IMG/VR virus record: IMGVR_UViG_3300038701_003224
Coordinates: 1-32,123 of that record
Length of the DNA stretch: 32,123 bases
Reading direction: 5' to 3' (one strand)
Origin: a virus
Part shown: one piece after another, positions 7,918 through 15,162 of the stretch
Position numbering within the stretch: position 1 is the stretch's first letter
How the letters are laid out: each line of letters begins with the position of its first letter
Position numbers and translations under genes: made by a program
Notes under the pieces: model-generated
Told to the model about the DNA's origin: nothing
What the model saw: the letters and a program-made list of their open reading frames with translations, nothing else
The model's database searches: none

Positions 7918-8169
7918 TTATTCACCAGTACCATAAATAAGTTTCAAATCAGACTCCTTCTTTAAAAAATCAACGAACTCGTCATGCTCTTTTTTTGTGA
8001 TTTCGTGAGTGTACGGGTGAGCGCCTTTTGACGGAAGGGCAAACTTCACCATGTATCTTTGAACCGATGTAATTTTTTCGCTGCTGGTATACGTCCGAAA
8101 TTTCCCAACGCACAACACCCGATCTACGTTCACCGTGACTTCTGATTCCGAGAATTTATAAAATATCAT
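7918..8169 (-). CDS. Hypothetical protein
   Basis: 83 residues from the ATG at 8169 (MIFYKFSESE). A beta-rich N-terminal half (TVNVDRVLCVGKFRTY) is followed by an acidic and basic helix (KKEHDEFVDFLKKE). Starts 8 bases after the RecB-like nuclease stop and ends 2 bases before the SprT-like ATG, so it is part of that operon. Not recognised. Confidence 0.6.
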   Translation of the reverse strand: MIFYKFSESEVTVNVDRVLCVGKFRTYTSSEKITSVQRYMVKFALPSKGAHPYTHEITKKEHDEFVDFLKKESDLKLIYGTGE

Positions 8170-8177
8170 TTTTGTTT

Positions 8178-9206
8178 TTATGAATAAGTTTCTGCATTTT
8201 TCTTCAAACCACCAGGGCAAAATTCGTAAGCACAACAGCCAGAATCCCGCGTTCCTAACTCTGAATGTGTCGGGAAATGTTCATTTTCCTCACAAGCAAC
8301 CATGAATTCAAGCGCTGCTTGAATGTGGTTTCTTTCTTCATCAAGAAGCTCTTGTGGAATGATCATTGGTCTGTATCTGGGAACTTCTTTTTTGTCAAAA
8401 ATATCAAGGACGCATGGCAATGTTTGACCAGTGTTCAGTTCTATCAATAATTGATAAAAGGCAAGCTGCTGAATGTATCGGTTGTCCTGTATTTTAAACT
8501 CAGCCTTGTCTATGTCCTCAAGAAGCTTTGTGTCTCGAATCATGCCACCTTCACCCAATCGAACCCGATCAGGCTTTCCACCTAACTTCAGTTTTCCTTT
8601 GAAATTTGCTTCAAACTCAACCTGCGCAGCCCATTCCCCATTCAGGTCAAATAACTCTTGCCTTTCCGCTTCCCTTTGAAGCTTGGCAATCATGTCGCCT
8701 TCCACAGCTGTCAGCTGAATAAATTTCACTATCGAATCTATATATTCAACTTTTAGCACAGCTTCTGAAACCTTCTGCGTCCAAGAATCAAAAGACTTCT
8801 GAACAGCAGTGGTTGCCTTTGGTTTTTTCCCTTCTTTTTCCAGTGCCTTGTTTTCTTTCAATTTCAAATCAAGCCTTTCTTTTCTTTCGGAAAGTTCGTT
8901 CTCAAGTTTTTCCAAGTCCATTTTCGCACTTTCCAAATCATCAAGACTCAAAGAATTCTTACCTGGCTCTAAGATCATGTATTTTTCCAAAAACTTTTTT
9001 TCACCATAAGAAAAAAGATCATCAATCGCAGTTCCCATTTTGAAATAAGTCTTGACCTTTCTTTCTAGTGGCTGCTTTTTTTTGTATATCAATTCGTACG
9101 AAAAAGGACACTTCATAAAAGTTTTCAGCTTAGAAGAAGTGACAATGCCTTCTGTTTTTAAAACGTACGGGTCAACTGAGGCAGAAACGGTTTGAATTGG
9201 TAACAT
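8178..9206 (-). CDS. RecB/AddB-family PD-(D/E)XK exonuclease
   Basis: Protein of 342 residues. The N-terminus has the family opening TSSKLKTFMKCPFSYE; the nuclease core is GGKPDRV (Asp213), IRDTK (Asp225, Lys227) and the helix QQLAFY (QxxxY motif, about 247-251). Between residues 85 and 185 is a long charged coiled-coil insertion. Cys33 with Cys305, 324/325 and 330 might form an iron-sulfur cluster as in AddB or Cas4, though the spacing is not the textbook one. With the RecT-like protein it would form an exonuclease-annealase recombination pair. Its own dyad promoter lies upstream, and TACAAAAAAAC precedes the ATG. Confidence 0.85.
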   Translation of the reverse strand: MLPIQTVSASVDPYVLKTEGIVTSSKLKTFMKCPFSYELIYKKKQPLERKVKTYFKMGTAIDDLFSYGEKKFLEKYMILEPGKNSLSLDDLESAKMDLEKLENELSERKERLDLKLKENKALEKEGKKPKATTAVQKSFDSWTQKVSEAVLKVEYIDSIVKFIQLTAVEGDMIAKLQREAERQELFDLNGEWAAQVEFEANFKGKLKLGGKPDRVRLGEGGMIRDTKLLEDIDKAEFKIQDNRYIQQLAFYQLLIELNTGQTLPCVLDIFDKKEVPRYRPMIIPQELLDEERNHIQAALEFMVACEENEHFPTHSELGTRDSGCCAYEFCPGGLKKNAETYS

Positions 9207-9234
9207 GTTTTTTTGTATGAAAAAGTACTTTTGA

Positions 9235-9264
9235 ATTGTGAACTACTTGAAAGAATATTTCAAG
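9235..9264 (-). promoter_or_regulatory. Promoter with dyad operator (copy b) for the RecB-like nuclease
   Basis: On the minus strand TTGAAA (9263-9258), 17 bp, CACAAT (9240-9235). The dyad CTTGAAA-N5-TTTCAAG (9246-9264) is perfect and extends to ACTTGAAA/TTTCAAGT. The predicted leader is about 20-25 bases and includes a TACAAAAAAA tract before the ATG at 9206. Confidence 0.7.
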
Positions 9265-9379
9265 TCCATTGCCCCTTTTTTACTTGATGAAAATTAATTT
9301 TATTTCAAAGCAATCTTTCCTGAACAAGGTTTTTTGGAATAATTCCAACCGATTCGTTTAAAATATGAAGCGCGACTTC

Positions 9380-9616
9380 TCATTTTTTTATAGTATCTAA
9401 AACAATCATTCTTTGATCTTCCGATAATCCACAGAATGATTCATGATTCCATGGAAAAATAAACTTCTTAATTGCAGCGGCAATGGTGCTTCCCTTCATA
9501 CACTCAACCAACACAAGCCTTTTGAGCCTTTTCTTCTGCCTTCCCTTAATTGGAAACCTTTTTTCAAACTCAAATTCAATCCGAATGAACCGCGACCGTT
9601 TTATTTTTGTTTTCAT
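9380..9616 (-). CDS. Small basic hypothetical protein
   Basis: 78 residues, strongly basic N-terminal half (KTKIKRSRFIRIEFEFEKRF, then KGRQKKRLKR), followed by a helical half with GSTIAAAIKKF and a final SEDQRMIVLDTIKK. The charge suggests nucleic-acid binding, but no fold is recognised. Separated by 6 bases from the HNH/AP2 gene. Downstream is a 115-base stretch with no gene before the dyad promoter of the nuclease. Confidence 0.5.
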   Translation of the reverse strand: MKTKIKRSRFIRIEFEFEKRFPIKGRQKKRLKRLVLVECMKGSTIAAAIKKFIFPWNHESFCGLSEDQRMIVLDTIKK

Positions 9617-9622
9617 GATTTT

Positions 9623-10153
9623 TTATATTCTATCTTTATAAAGATTTTTTCTCGTTGATTCATAAAAAGAAATTGCCTCCTCTTTTGTGTCGAATAGACC
9701 TCTTGACGATCTAAAAACACCTCCTCCGACTTGTGCGAGCCATTTGTTTTTTTGTTTGTCCCAACAAACGCCACGAACCCCCGTTTTGTTGTCGGTTCTA
9801 ATTCCTCTTTTCATGCAAGTTTTTGATCGACTTGTCATTTCTAAATTCTCCAAAAAATCAATATGCGGCAAATCTTTATTTTTGTATGAAATATCAAACC
9901 CATTTGGGACTTTCCCATTAAATGCCTCAAAAATCATTTTTCTAACATTCCCAGTTTTTTTCTTTTTGTCTTTGAAAAGAGAAACTACTGTTTTACCGTC
10001 TTCTCTTTTACATATTTTCAACATTTTTCCGTTGTGGCTTATGGTCGTTCCTACTCCACTTTGCCATGTTTTTGGGAGACTAAAAACATTCCCGAGGTTA
10101 CTCACTTCGTATAATCCCTCGAAACCTAAAACAGGTTTAAATACTTGTTTCAT
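9623..10153 (-). CDS. NUMOD4-HNH-AP2 protein, HNH probably inactive
   Basis: 176 residues with three parts: a NUMOD4 motif (residues 6-24, GFEGLYEVSNLGNVFSL), an HNH-type region (about 70-110) and an AP2 DNA-binding domain (120-170, GVRGVCWDKQKNKWLAQV). Such proteins are normally mobile homing endonucleases. Here the usual HNH core (NHxDGN) reads ISYKNKD, so the catalytic His is Tyr, while the later Asn-Leu-Glu (ENLEM) is kept. It may now be a DNA-binding protein only. ATGA overlap with the preceding gene is unusual for a free-standing mobile element and argues it is settled in the operon. Confidence 0.85.
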   Translation of the reverse strand: MKQVFKPVLGFEGLYEVSNLGNVFSLPKTWQSGVGTTISHNGKMLKICKREDGKTVVSLFKDKKKKTGNVRKMIFEAFNGKVPNGFDISYKNKDLPHIDFLENLEMTSRSKTCMKRGIRTDNKTGVRGVCWDKQKNKWLAQVGGGVFRSSRGLFDTKEEAISFYESTRKNLYKDRI

Positions 10154-10575
10154 CTCAATAAAGTTAAGAGTTTTTTAATGGTTTCTGATTCTTGGTCTTC
10201 GTCTGTGGCTTCGGATTTATCATCTTTTAAGAGTTTCCAGTGACAAATAAAAATAGGATTAAGTAACCAGTCTTTTGTAATATTTTTTTCCGAAATTCCA
10301 AATTTAGTATCGTATAAATAGTTTTCGCCCAAAGCTGACATAACCCTGCCGATTGTTATTGGTAATTTGTCTTTCTCTGAAACACCGAGACCAAGACAGC
10401 AAGGGCATTTGGGATAAGGCTTGTTTATTTTTCCCTTTCCAAATCTACCATTCACACGACACATATAACACTCGCATACAACCTCTTCATAAGGAAGTCT
10501 GTGTATTTTTTCAATAACGAGTCTTTTAAACTCTTTTCTGATTTTCTTTTCCGTTTCCGTGTTTTGGTTAGTCAT
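10150..10575 (-). CDS. Hypothetical zinc-binding protein
   Basis: 141 residues. CECYMC and CPCCLGLG (about residues 34-62) form a likely zinc site, the second resembling a DnaJ-type CxxCxGxG knuckle. The middle LPITIGRVMSAL and the C-terminal DEDQESETIKKLLTLL look like a pattern common in phage proteins of unknown role. It starts one base inside the stop of the clamp-like gene (TAATG) and ends with an ATGA overlap, so the three genes are one unit. Confidence 0.55.
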   Translation of the reverse strand: MTNQNTETEKKIRKEFKRLVIEKIHRLPYEEVVCECYMCRVNGRFGKGKINKPYPKCPCCLGLGVSEKDKLPITIGRVMSALGENYLYDTKFGISEKNITKDWLLNPIFICHWKLLKDDKSEATDEDQESETIKKLLTLLR

Positions 10576-11174
10576 TATTTTCTTGGCATTATAATTAAAG
10601 AAACCCCTTCTTTCGCTTCAAAAATTACAGGCTCTATACCAAAGTGATGAACATCGACAGTTTCAACCCCAAGGGCTATCAATGCTTCCACAACTGTTTG
10701 AAGATATTGTTCGCCGACGTAAGTGTTTGTTCTAGGAAGCTTGACTCCTAGAACATGATTTCTTTGAAGATACCCTGATCCGTTGCATTCATAGCAGGAT
10801 TTATAGATCGTTTCGCTGTCCAAATTTCCACATTCTTCAAACCCTGCTCCACTACAAAAGGAACATGACCCAGAATCAGGGATCACAAAGTCAAAAACCA
10901 TATCAAGAAGATCCAGAACTTTGATTTTAGTTTTTTCGTGCTTCTCTGTGGGATTTAAGATCTCGAGAGTTTTTTCTCCAGGAAAGGCTTTATTTTCCGT
11001 GTAATTCATACCGATGAGCTTTTTATCGACAATCATTGCTATATATCCATTCGTAGATACTACAAAATTTTTAATAAGATGCGGATTTTCTAGTATTGAT
11101 CGCCGCCCACCTCCTGTAAATTTTTTGAGATAGAAGTCGAGAATATTTGGCGAAACCGATTTTTTATCATTCAT
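10575..11174 (-). CDS. Zinc-finger protein with sliding-clamp-like ends (possible)
   Basis: 199 residues from the ATG at 11174. The N-terminus (RRSILENPHLIKNF, then STNGYIAMIVDKKL) recalls the beta-clamp pattern RPxL...ATDGxRLA, and the C-terminus (EQYLQTVVEALIALGVETV, PVIFEA, VSLIIMPRK) recalls the clamp ending with YL..aL, P.l and IMPxR. Between them is a double DnaJ-type zinc site (CSFCSGAG, CYECNGSG). The protein is far shorter than a 360-residue clamp. The likeness is a reading by eye and should be treated as a hypothesis; a zinc-binding phage protein is the safe call. Confidence 0.5.
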   Translation of the reverse strand: MNDKKSVSPNILDFYLKKFTGGGRRSILENPHLIKNFVVSTNGYIAMIVDKKLIGMNYTENKAFPGEKTLEILNPTEKHEKTKIKVLDLLDMVFDFVIPDSGSCSFCSGAGFEECGNLDSETIYKSCYECNGSGYLQRNHVLGVKLPRTNTYVGEQYLQTVVEALIALGVETVDVHHFGIEPVIFEAKEGVSLIIMPRK

Positions 11175-11228
11175 GTTTTCTTCTCTCTTTTTACTTGTGA
11201 GAGTCAAGGGTTTTAAGGGTTGTTTTCC

Positions 11229-11486
11229 CTATGTTGTGGTTAAAATACTGTTTAAATAAAATTCCTGTCTTTCTTCTCTCGTTTCTAAATCAATGTATTT
11301 ATCGAGCTTTCTGTTGTAGTCTATTGCTGACTCCTCTGGCTTTCCGACACTGTGTGCAAAATCTAGGAAGTCGTGGTATCGACATATTTTACATACACCG
11401 CACCCCGTTGGAATGTTATCATCACTACTCCAATCGCAGTCAAACCATCGCATTTTTCTTCCGTCTATTTTTATTTTATCTGCCAT
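11229..11486 (-). CDS. Hypothetical protein with Cys cluster
   Basis: 85 residues. WFDCDWSSDD, then CGVCKICRYHDFLDFAH gives four cysteines and a His that could bind one zinc ion. The rest is helical and acidic (YIDLETREERQEF). Upstream is an 88-base gap with possible -10 sequences (TACAAT next to the ATG, TATACA) but no clear -35. Not recognised. Confidence 0.55.
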   Translation of the reverse strand: MADKIKIDGRKMRWFDCDWSSDDNIPTGCGVCKICRYHDFLDFAHSVGKPEESAIDYNRKLDKYIDLETREERQEFYLNSILTTT

Positions 11487-11574
11487 ATTGTATTAAGTGT
11501 ATAGATTTTTGGTTTTTCTATTCATAGGTTTGAAGCTATGTATAAGGGTTAAAAATTAATGCTGTTTTTAGGGT

Positions 11575-11763
11575 CTAGTCCTGAGTTTCATCAGGCTTTG
11601 AACATTGTATTGCACCGATGACACCATTGATATTAACGAGTTGGTTGACGGACATTCCGTTATCTTGGCAATATTTTATCTCCTTGACTATTTCCTCGTT
11701 AGTAAGTGGCTGCATACACCCAACCAAGATCAATCCGAAAGCTAATATAAGTAATTTTTTCAT
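11575..11763 (-). CDS. Small lipoprotein
   Basis: 62 residues with a classic lipoprotein signal: MKKLLILAFGLILVGC, the lipobox LVGC placing the lipidated Cys at residue 16. The mature part (about 46 residues) has TNEEIVKEIKYCQDNGM and a late Cys (AIQC), suggesting one disulfide. Small lipoproteins of this shape are common in phages and mobile elements; they may be outer spanins or exclusion factors, but no partner inner spanin is evident beside it. It implies a host that processes lipoproteins. Confidence 0.75.
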   Translation of the reverse strand: MKKLLILAFGLILVGCMQPLTNEEIVKEIKYCQDNGMSVNQLVNINGVIGAIQCSKPDETQD

Positions 11764-11764
11764 T

Positions 11765-12103
11765 TTAAAATAAAGTTGAAATGAATTTTTGTTCTGCTGG
11801 AATTTCCTTCATTTCGATTTTCTCTTTTCCTTTTTCAGTGAAAAAATCTACCTCGAAGTCGTTTGAAATTTTGTATTCCTTGAGCCTTGAACCAAGAGCT
11901 GTGACCATAGAAGACCACCTTGAAACAAGGATTCCTTTTTTCTGCATTTCTGAAATCCGAGTCGGTGCTTTATATCCGACAAACGGAAGCTGATAATCTC
12001 TGCCACAGAAATCAGCCGCCAGAAACCACCTGTCTGGCTGGCTGATCATTGAACAAAGAATGAGTCCGTTTTGTGTTTGTGTTTTGTATTGAAATTTTTT
12101 CAT
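11765..12103 (-). CDS. Winged-helix-like phage protein
   Basis: 112 residues. Residues 42-80 (YKAPTRISEMQKKGILVSRW ... LGSRLKEYKI) match the small winged-helix domain often found in phages, where the helix that reads DNA and the wing end in a K/R-EYxL motif. The remainder is short and acidic-basic mixed. Probably a DNA-binding accessory or replication-associated protein. ATGA overlap with the upstream ExoX-C-like gene. Confidence 0.65.
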   Translation of the reverse strand: MKKFQYKTQTQNGLILCSMISQPDRWFLAADFCGRDYQLPFVGYKAPTRISEMQKKGILVSRWSSMVTALGSRLKEYKISNDFEVDFFTEKGKEKIEMKEIPAEQKFISTLF

Positions 12104-12387
12104 TTTTTATCAAGAAAAGAATATTTTTTTAGATAAAACTCAATTGATTTTTTAGTGGTCGAGCTTTTTTGAACCACTGGTTGTTCGTAAATCCATTTCA
12201 AGTATTCATAATCCTTTGCAGCAACGTCTTCTATTTTTTGTTTGTAATATTTTCCAAAGTAAAGTTTTTCTTGCAATTTTGGGTGACCCTGAAGACCAAA
12301 CAAACCACGAATCTTTCTTTTTTGTGGGTTCAGGTGTCCACGAACCTCTACGTTTTCAAATCGGACTGGGTCTTTTTTTCCTCTCAT
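12100..12387 (-). CDS. Exonuclease X C-terminal/DUF3820-like protein
   Basis: 95 residues. The middle reads YFGKYYKQKIEDVAAKDYEY followed by LKWIY, close to the pattern fGKYkGk-ieeva-DpxYLxWl of the ExoX C-terminal and DUF3820 families. These occur fused to exonucleases or alone in phages next to recombination genes, as here just after the RecT-like gene. No nuclease catalytic residues are present in this short protein, so it is perhaps a DNA-binding or docking module. Confidence 0.6.
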   Translation of the reverse strand: MRGKKDPVRFENVEVRGHLNPQKRKIRGLFGLQGHPKLQEKLYFGKYYKQKIEDVAAKDYEYLKWIYEQPVVQKSSTTKKSIEFYLKKYSFLDKK

Positions 12388-12536
12388 TTTTTGAAAAGTT
12401 CATTAAGTAATATTTCTACATGCTTGCACTTCTCACGGTGCTTGAATCCAGGACAGGTGCAATGTTCAAATGTGTCAAAGATTTTTGTGCAATAAACAGT
12501 CACCCCGTCTGAAGAAATAAATTGGCGCTCAAGCAA
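12384..12536 (-). CDS. SWIM zinc-finger micro-protein
   Basis: A short frame of about 50 residues with the SWIM signature CxCx(n)CxH: CTCPGFKHREKCKH. No ATG is available; TTG at 12536 starts it 14 bases after the RecT-like stop, and a GTG inside (before TVYCTK) is the alternative. It ends with an ATGA overlap with the next gene, which supports translation. SWIM domains bind DNA or proteins and in eukaryotes and archaea associate with recombination factors, fitting the position beside the annealing protein. Confidence 0.6.
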   Translation of the reverse strand: MLERQFISSDGVTVYCTKIFDTFEHCTCPGFKHREKCKHVEILLNELFKK

Positions 12537-12550
12537 CGGGACTGCGCGCC

Positions 12551-13657
12551 CTACGTAAAAAGGTTTTCTACATATTCAGCGTCAGCAACCTCATCACCTT
12601 CTCTTTTTGGAAATGTTTTTAGCTTTTCCCCAAGTGCATTCCAAATAGATTTCACCTGTTCATCACAAAGCCCGCCACGATCTTCAAGACTCACTGCTTT
12701 TGAAAACTTTTCTTTGAGCTGATTTATTTCTTTGAACGATTTACAGGCTTCTATTTTCTTACAAAAAGAAGAAACACTTCTTGAAATTTTTTCTTTTTGA
12801 GACTCAGAAAATACTTCTTTGTCTTTTTTTGAAACCACTGGTTTTTTCACTTCTTCAGAAACCCCAATTCCTTTTTTGTCTTCACTCGTTGGCTTGATGT
12901 CAGGTTTTTCGTTCGCAACAGAACCAACTTCTTTTTCTTTTGGTTTTTCTTCTTCTATATTTTCAGGCACTTCCGTTGGCGCTGAAAAATCTGAAGCATT
13001 GAACTCTGCGTTTCCCAATCTCACTGCTGGTTTTTCGCTTATGTTGGGCAAATCGTCCATTTCTTCTTTGATGTACGAAACAGCATTTCCCATGACTTCA
13101 GGAATGTGGAATCTCAAAAGTCTCGCAAGTCCGTGCCAACGCAGTTTGTCAGAAAGAGCAAACCCCGCAGCCTTAGACCCAAGCTTCTTGAGTTGTTCTT
13201 GTGTCGCAGTGTATTCATGTTCCTCGCCATTCTTAGACACCTTCACCGTGACTTCTGTTTCTTTTTCTTCTAAATATTCTATTTTCCAACCATGCTCACG
13301 AATTCTTTTTGAAACCGCAGCACCCCAAAGCGTGATCTTTCCTTTCACAATATAAAGAGAATTCATGGCTTCCATTGGCGGCATTCCCATTTCCGCACCC
13401 GTCTGAATTTTCACAAAAGCCTGAAAAGCATTTTGAACATCTGAACCAAAGCAACCTGCTTTGTGTAGCGTGTCAGCAATCGTCATCATTTGTGAAATCC
13501 GTTCACGTTGAAAATGAATGTCTAGTGGTGACATCATGACTGAGTCTGGAAGTTCAGGGTTTGAATCCTGAGTTTTTACCAGATTGTTTTTATCTGGTTG
13601 CGCAACCAAATTATTTGTTTGCACATTATTATTCTGTATCTGGGTTTGTCCGTTCAT
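12551..13657 (-). CDS. RecT-like single-strand annealing protein
   Basis: 368 residues. Residues 50-200 carry the pattern FVKIQTGAEMGMPPMEAMNS then IVKGKITLWGAAVSKRIREH, and a later SDKLRWHGLARLLR, like the phage recombination proteins usually annotated as RecT. The C-terminal part (about 210-368) is a charged linker plus a helical domain (ISRSVSSFCKKIEACKSF). Such proteins anneal single strands produced by the partner exonuclease, here the RecB-like enzyme at 8178-9206. It has its own dyad promoter. ATG is preceded by TACAAAAAA with no spacing. Confidence 0.7.
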   Translation of the reverse strand: MNGQTQIQNNNVQTNNLVAQPDKNNLVKTQDSNPELPDSVMMSPLDIHFQRERISQMMTIADTLHKAGCFGSDVQNAFQAFVKIQTGAEMGMPPMEAMNSLYIVKGKITLWGAAVSKRIREHGWKIEYLEEKETEVTVKVSKNGEEHEYTATQEQLKKLGSKAAGFALSDKLRWHGLARLLRFHIPEVMGNAVSYIKEEMDDLPNISEKPAVRLGNAEFNASDFSAPTEVPENIEEEKPKEKEVGSVANEKPDIKPTSEDKKGIGVSEEVKKPVVSKKDKEVFSESQKEKISRSVSSFCKKIEACKSFKEINQLKEKFSKAVSLEDRGGLCDEQVKSIWNALGEKLKTFPKREGDEVADAEYVENLFT

Positions 13658-13690
13658 TTTTTTGTATGATTAAGAGATAAGGACAAGAGA

Positions 13691-13720
13691 ATTATTTCAC
13701 ACCTGAAATATTCTTTCAAG
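13691..13720 (-). promoter_or_regulatory. Promoter with dyad operator (copy c) for the RecT-like gene
   Basis: On the minus strand TTGAAA (13719-13714), 17 bp, AATAAT (13696-13691). The dyad is CTTGAAA-N5-TTTCAGG (13720-13702), one base from perfect. The leader would be about 27 bases. Confidence 0.7.
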
Positions 13721-13760
13721 TCGTAACACCACTTTCTTGTGGCAAACATTTGAAAATGTT

Positions 13761-14324
13761 TTATTTATATAATTCTTGTTTCTTGGAAACAACCAACGAA
13801 ACGTAGTCATCACCAGCGTTCCAGTTATGCAACCGAAGCGCACAATAAATATCACCATGAATGATTTCGCCTTCAATCTTTCTTGGTGCGCACCCGTAAT
13901 AAGAAACCAGATCAATGCGGTTTTTATATCTTCTCAAAAGTTCTTCTATCTGCCAGTTACCGTCCAAAAGATATTCAAATTTCTTGAGTCTTTCATATTC
14001 ATCGACATGGAATCCAGCAGCATTGGTCAGAACGTAGTAAATATATTCAGCCTGATCTTTCGTCCAACCGAAATCATCGCAAACATAATTCTGCCACATG
14101 CCCCAAGAACAATGCTTTTCGCTGGCATATTCTGCCCAGCGCCAAGGATTGTAACCACCCTCACGTTGGATTTGTGCGTCTGCATACTGGCAGAAGTTTT
14201 CATCGAATTCCTGAAAACAACGCGCCATGAATTTATTTTGCCAATGGTAAGGCGAAGACTCACCGTCCCAAAATTCTCTTGGCTTTTCTGTGGCAACTAC
14301 TTCAGAAAAGCCCTCGTAAAACAA
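13761..14324 (-). CDS. Lysozyme/transglycosylase-like protein
   Basis: 187 residues, starting with TTG at 14324 and overlapping the upstream gene by 28 bases. The sequence has the outline of a lytic transglycosylase or goose-lysozyme fold: a possible catalytic Glu55 in QIQREGGYNPWRW, then CSWGMWQNYV (compare GxxGlxQ), and LHNWNAGDDYV (compare YNaG) near residue 170. It carries no signal peptide. The preceding gene is a membrane coiled-coil protein, so the pair could be a cell-wall attack or lysis pair, oddly placed in the early region. The fold call is by motif outline only. Confidence 0.5.
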   Translation of the reverse strand: MFYEGFSEVVATEKPREFWDGESSPYHWQNKFMARCFQEFDENFCQYADAQIQREGGYNPWRWAEYASEKHCSWGMWQNYVCDDFGWTKDQAEYIYYVLTNAAGFHVDEYERLKKFEYLLDGNWQIEELLRRYKNRIDLVSYYGCAPRKIEGEIIHGDIYCALRLHNWNAGDDYVSLVVSKKQELYK

Positions 14325-14815
14325 TTTTTTTCATCGACACAAACCTTGAAATAAAGACCGTCTTTTTCTAAAAATTCAATGTTTGATTTCGTTTCATCAA
14401 TAACACTGGAAAGCCTTTCTATCTCCTTCGATAGTTCTAAAACTTTTTCAGTGTCTCGTTCTTTCAAAGCCTTCTTTTGAAGTTCTGTTGCCTTAACTGC
14501 CTTTGAGAAAGCCAAATCACCGCGGAACTTGTATTCAGACTGCATTTCTCGAATCAAATGAAACTCTGCTTGCTCTCTTTCATAAACTGATTGCTTGTAA
14601 TGAGATTCAGGGTCAGTGAACCAAGAAATGTTCATAGCTTGCGCAGAATTGAAAACTAAAACCATACAATAAAAAATCGGTGAGAGAATAATCAATCGAA
14701 GCAATATTGATTTATTTGCCCACAACCTTGCTCGCTCTCGAAATGTTTCAGGAACTCTATGAACGAAATATCGAACTGAAAAAAAATCATGTAAATATTT
14801 ATAAATTTTGCTCAT
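14297..14815 (-). CDS. Membrane-anchored coiled-coil protein
   Basis: 172 residues. A basic cytoplasmic N-terminus (to about 36) is followed by one membrane helix (38-58, LLRLIILSPIFYCMVLVF), then a long helix predicted to form a coiled coil (80-152, with AVKATELQKKALKERD and KEIERLSSVIDETKSN) and a short end with two cysteines. The layout resembles inner-membrane spanins, which have an N-terminal anchor and a periplasmic coiled coil, but length and context differ. ATGA overlap with the upstream gene at 14812-14815. Confidence 0.65.
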   Translation of the reverse strand: MSKIYKYLHDFFSVRYFVHRVPETFRERARLWANKSILLRLIILSPIFYCMVLVFNSAQAMNISWFTDPESHYKQSVYEREQAEFHLIREMQSEYKFRGDLAFSKAVKATELQKKALKERDTEKVLELSKEIERLSSVIDETKSNIEFLEKDGLYFKVCVDEKNCFTRAFLK

Positions 14816-15111
14816 GTTTTTGTGTTTTTTAAAAAATAGAAAAAGAGCAGTCCGAGAAATAAAACAAATATGACTCGCAGAAGAACGCGCAAAAAATAAT
14901 AATAATGCGTTCTTTTGCCAGGCTTACTTTTTAAAGAATAAGAATTCAAAAATCCATTTTCTATTTCCCAGCCCTGTTCTCGTAAATAATAAATCGGTGA
15001 ATACGGGTTCTTGTATCCTATTTTTTCCAAATTCTCTATTGAAATGCAGTTGTATTCAGTCAGGATTCTTTTTACCCGATCTAGTTTTGTGGCTTTGTTT
15101 TTGTTATTCAT
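14812..15111 (-). CDS. HTH-membrane protein
   Basis: 99 residues. The first part (LDRVKRILTEYNCISIENLE, YLREQGWEIE) looks like a small winged-helix domain, followed by a basic linker (KSKPGKRTHY) and a single membrane helix at about 73-94 (LLRVIFVLFLGLLFFYFL). A DNA-binding domain tethered to the membrane, N-in topology, would be compatible with a membrane-located sensor-regulator. Transcribed from the best dyad promoter in the genome (copy d). Confidence 0.6.
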   Translation of the reverse strand: MNNKNKATKLDRVKRILTEYNCISIENLEKIGYKNPYSPIYYLREQGWEIENGFLNSYSLKSKPGKRTHYYYFLRVLLRVIFVLFLGLLFFYFLKNTKT

Positions 15112-15132
15112 TATTTTTTATTGAACAAAAGA

Positions 15133-15162
15133 ATTGTACCACACTTGAAAGAATGTTTCAAG
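15133..15162 (-). promoter_or_regulatory. Promoter with dyad operator (copy d)
   Basis: On the minus strand TTGAAA (15161-15156), 17 bp, TACAAT (15138-15133), with a perfect dyad CTTGAAA-N5-TTTCAAG (15144-15162). It overlaps the stop codon of the previous gene. The 15-mer GGTACAATTCTTTTG (15140-15126) at the -10 also occurs before the portal gene. Confidence 0.75.

Noticed and set aside
9266-9379. Hairpin TTGGAA-TTA-TTCCAA as terminator after the 78-residue gene
   Set aside because: On the transcribed strand it is followed by A, not T, and lies upstream rather than downstream of a stop in the right spacing.
12819-13355. Plus-strand frame of 178 codons, Ser/Phe-rich
   Set aside because: Antisense of the RecT-like linker; long only because that linker is Glu/Lys-rich. 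Same reasoning for 13776-14354, 25237-25743 and 31411-31881.
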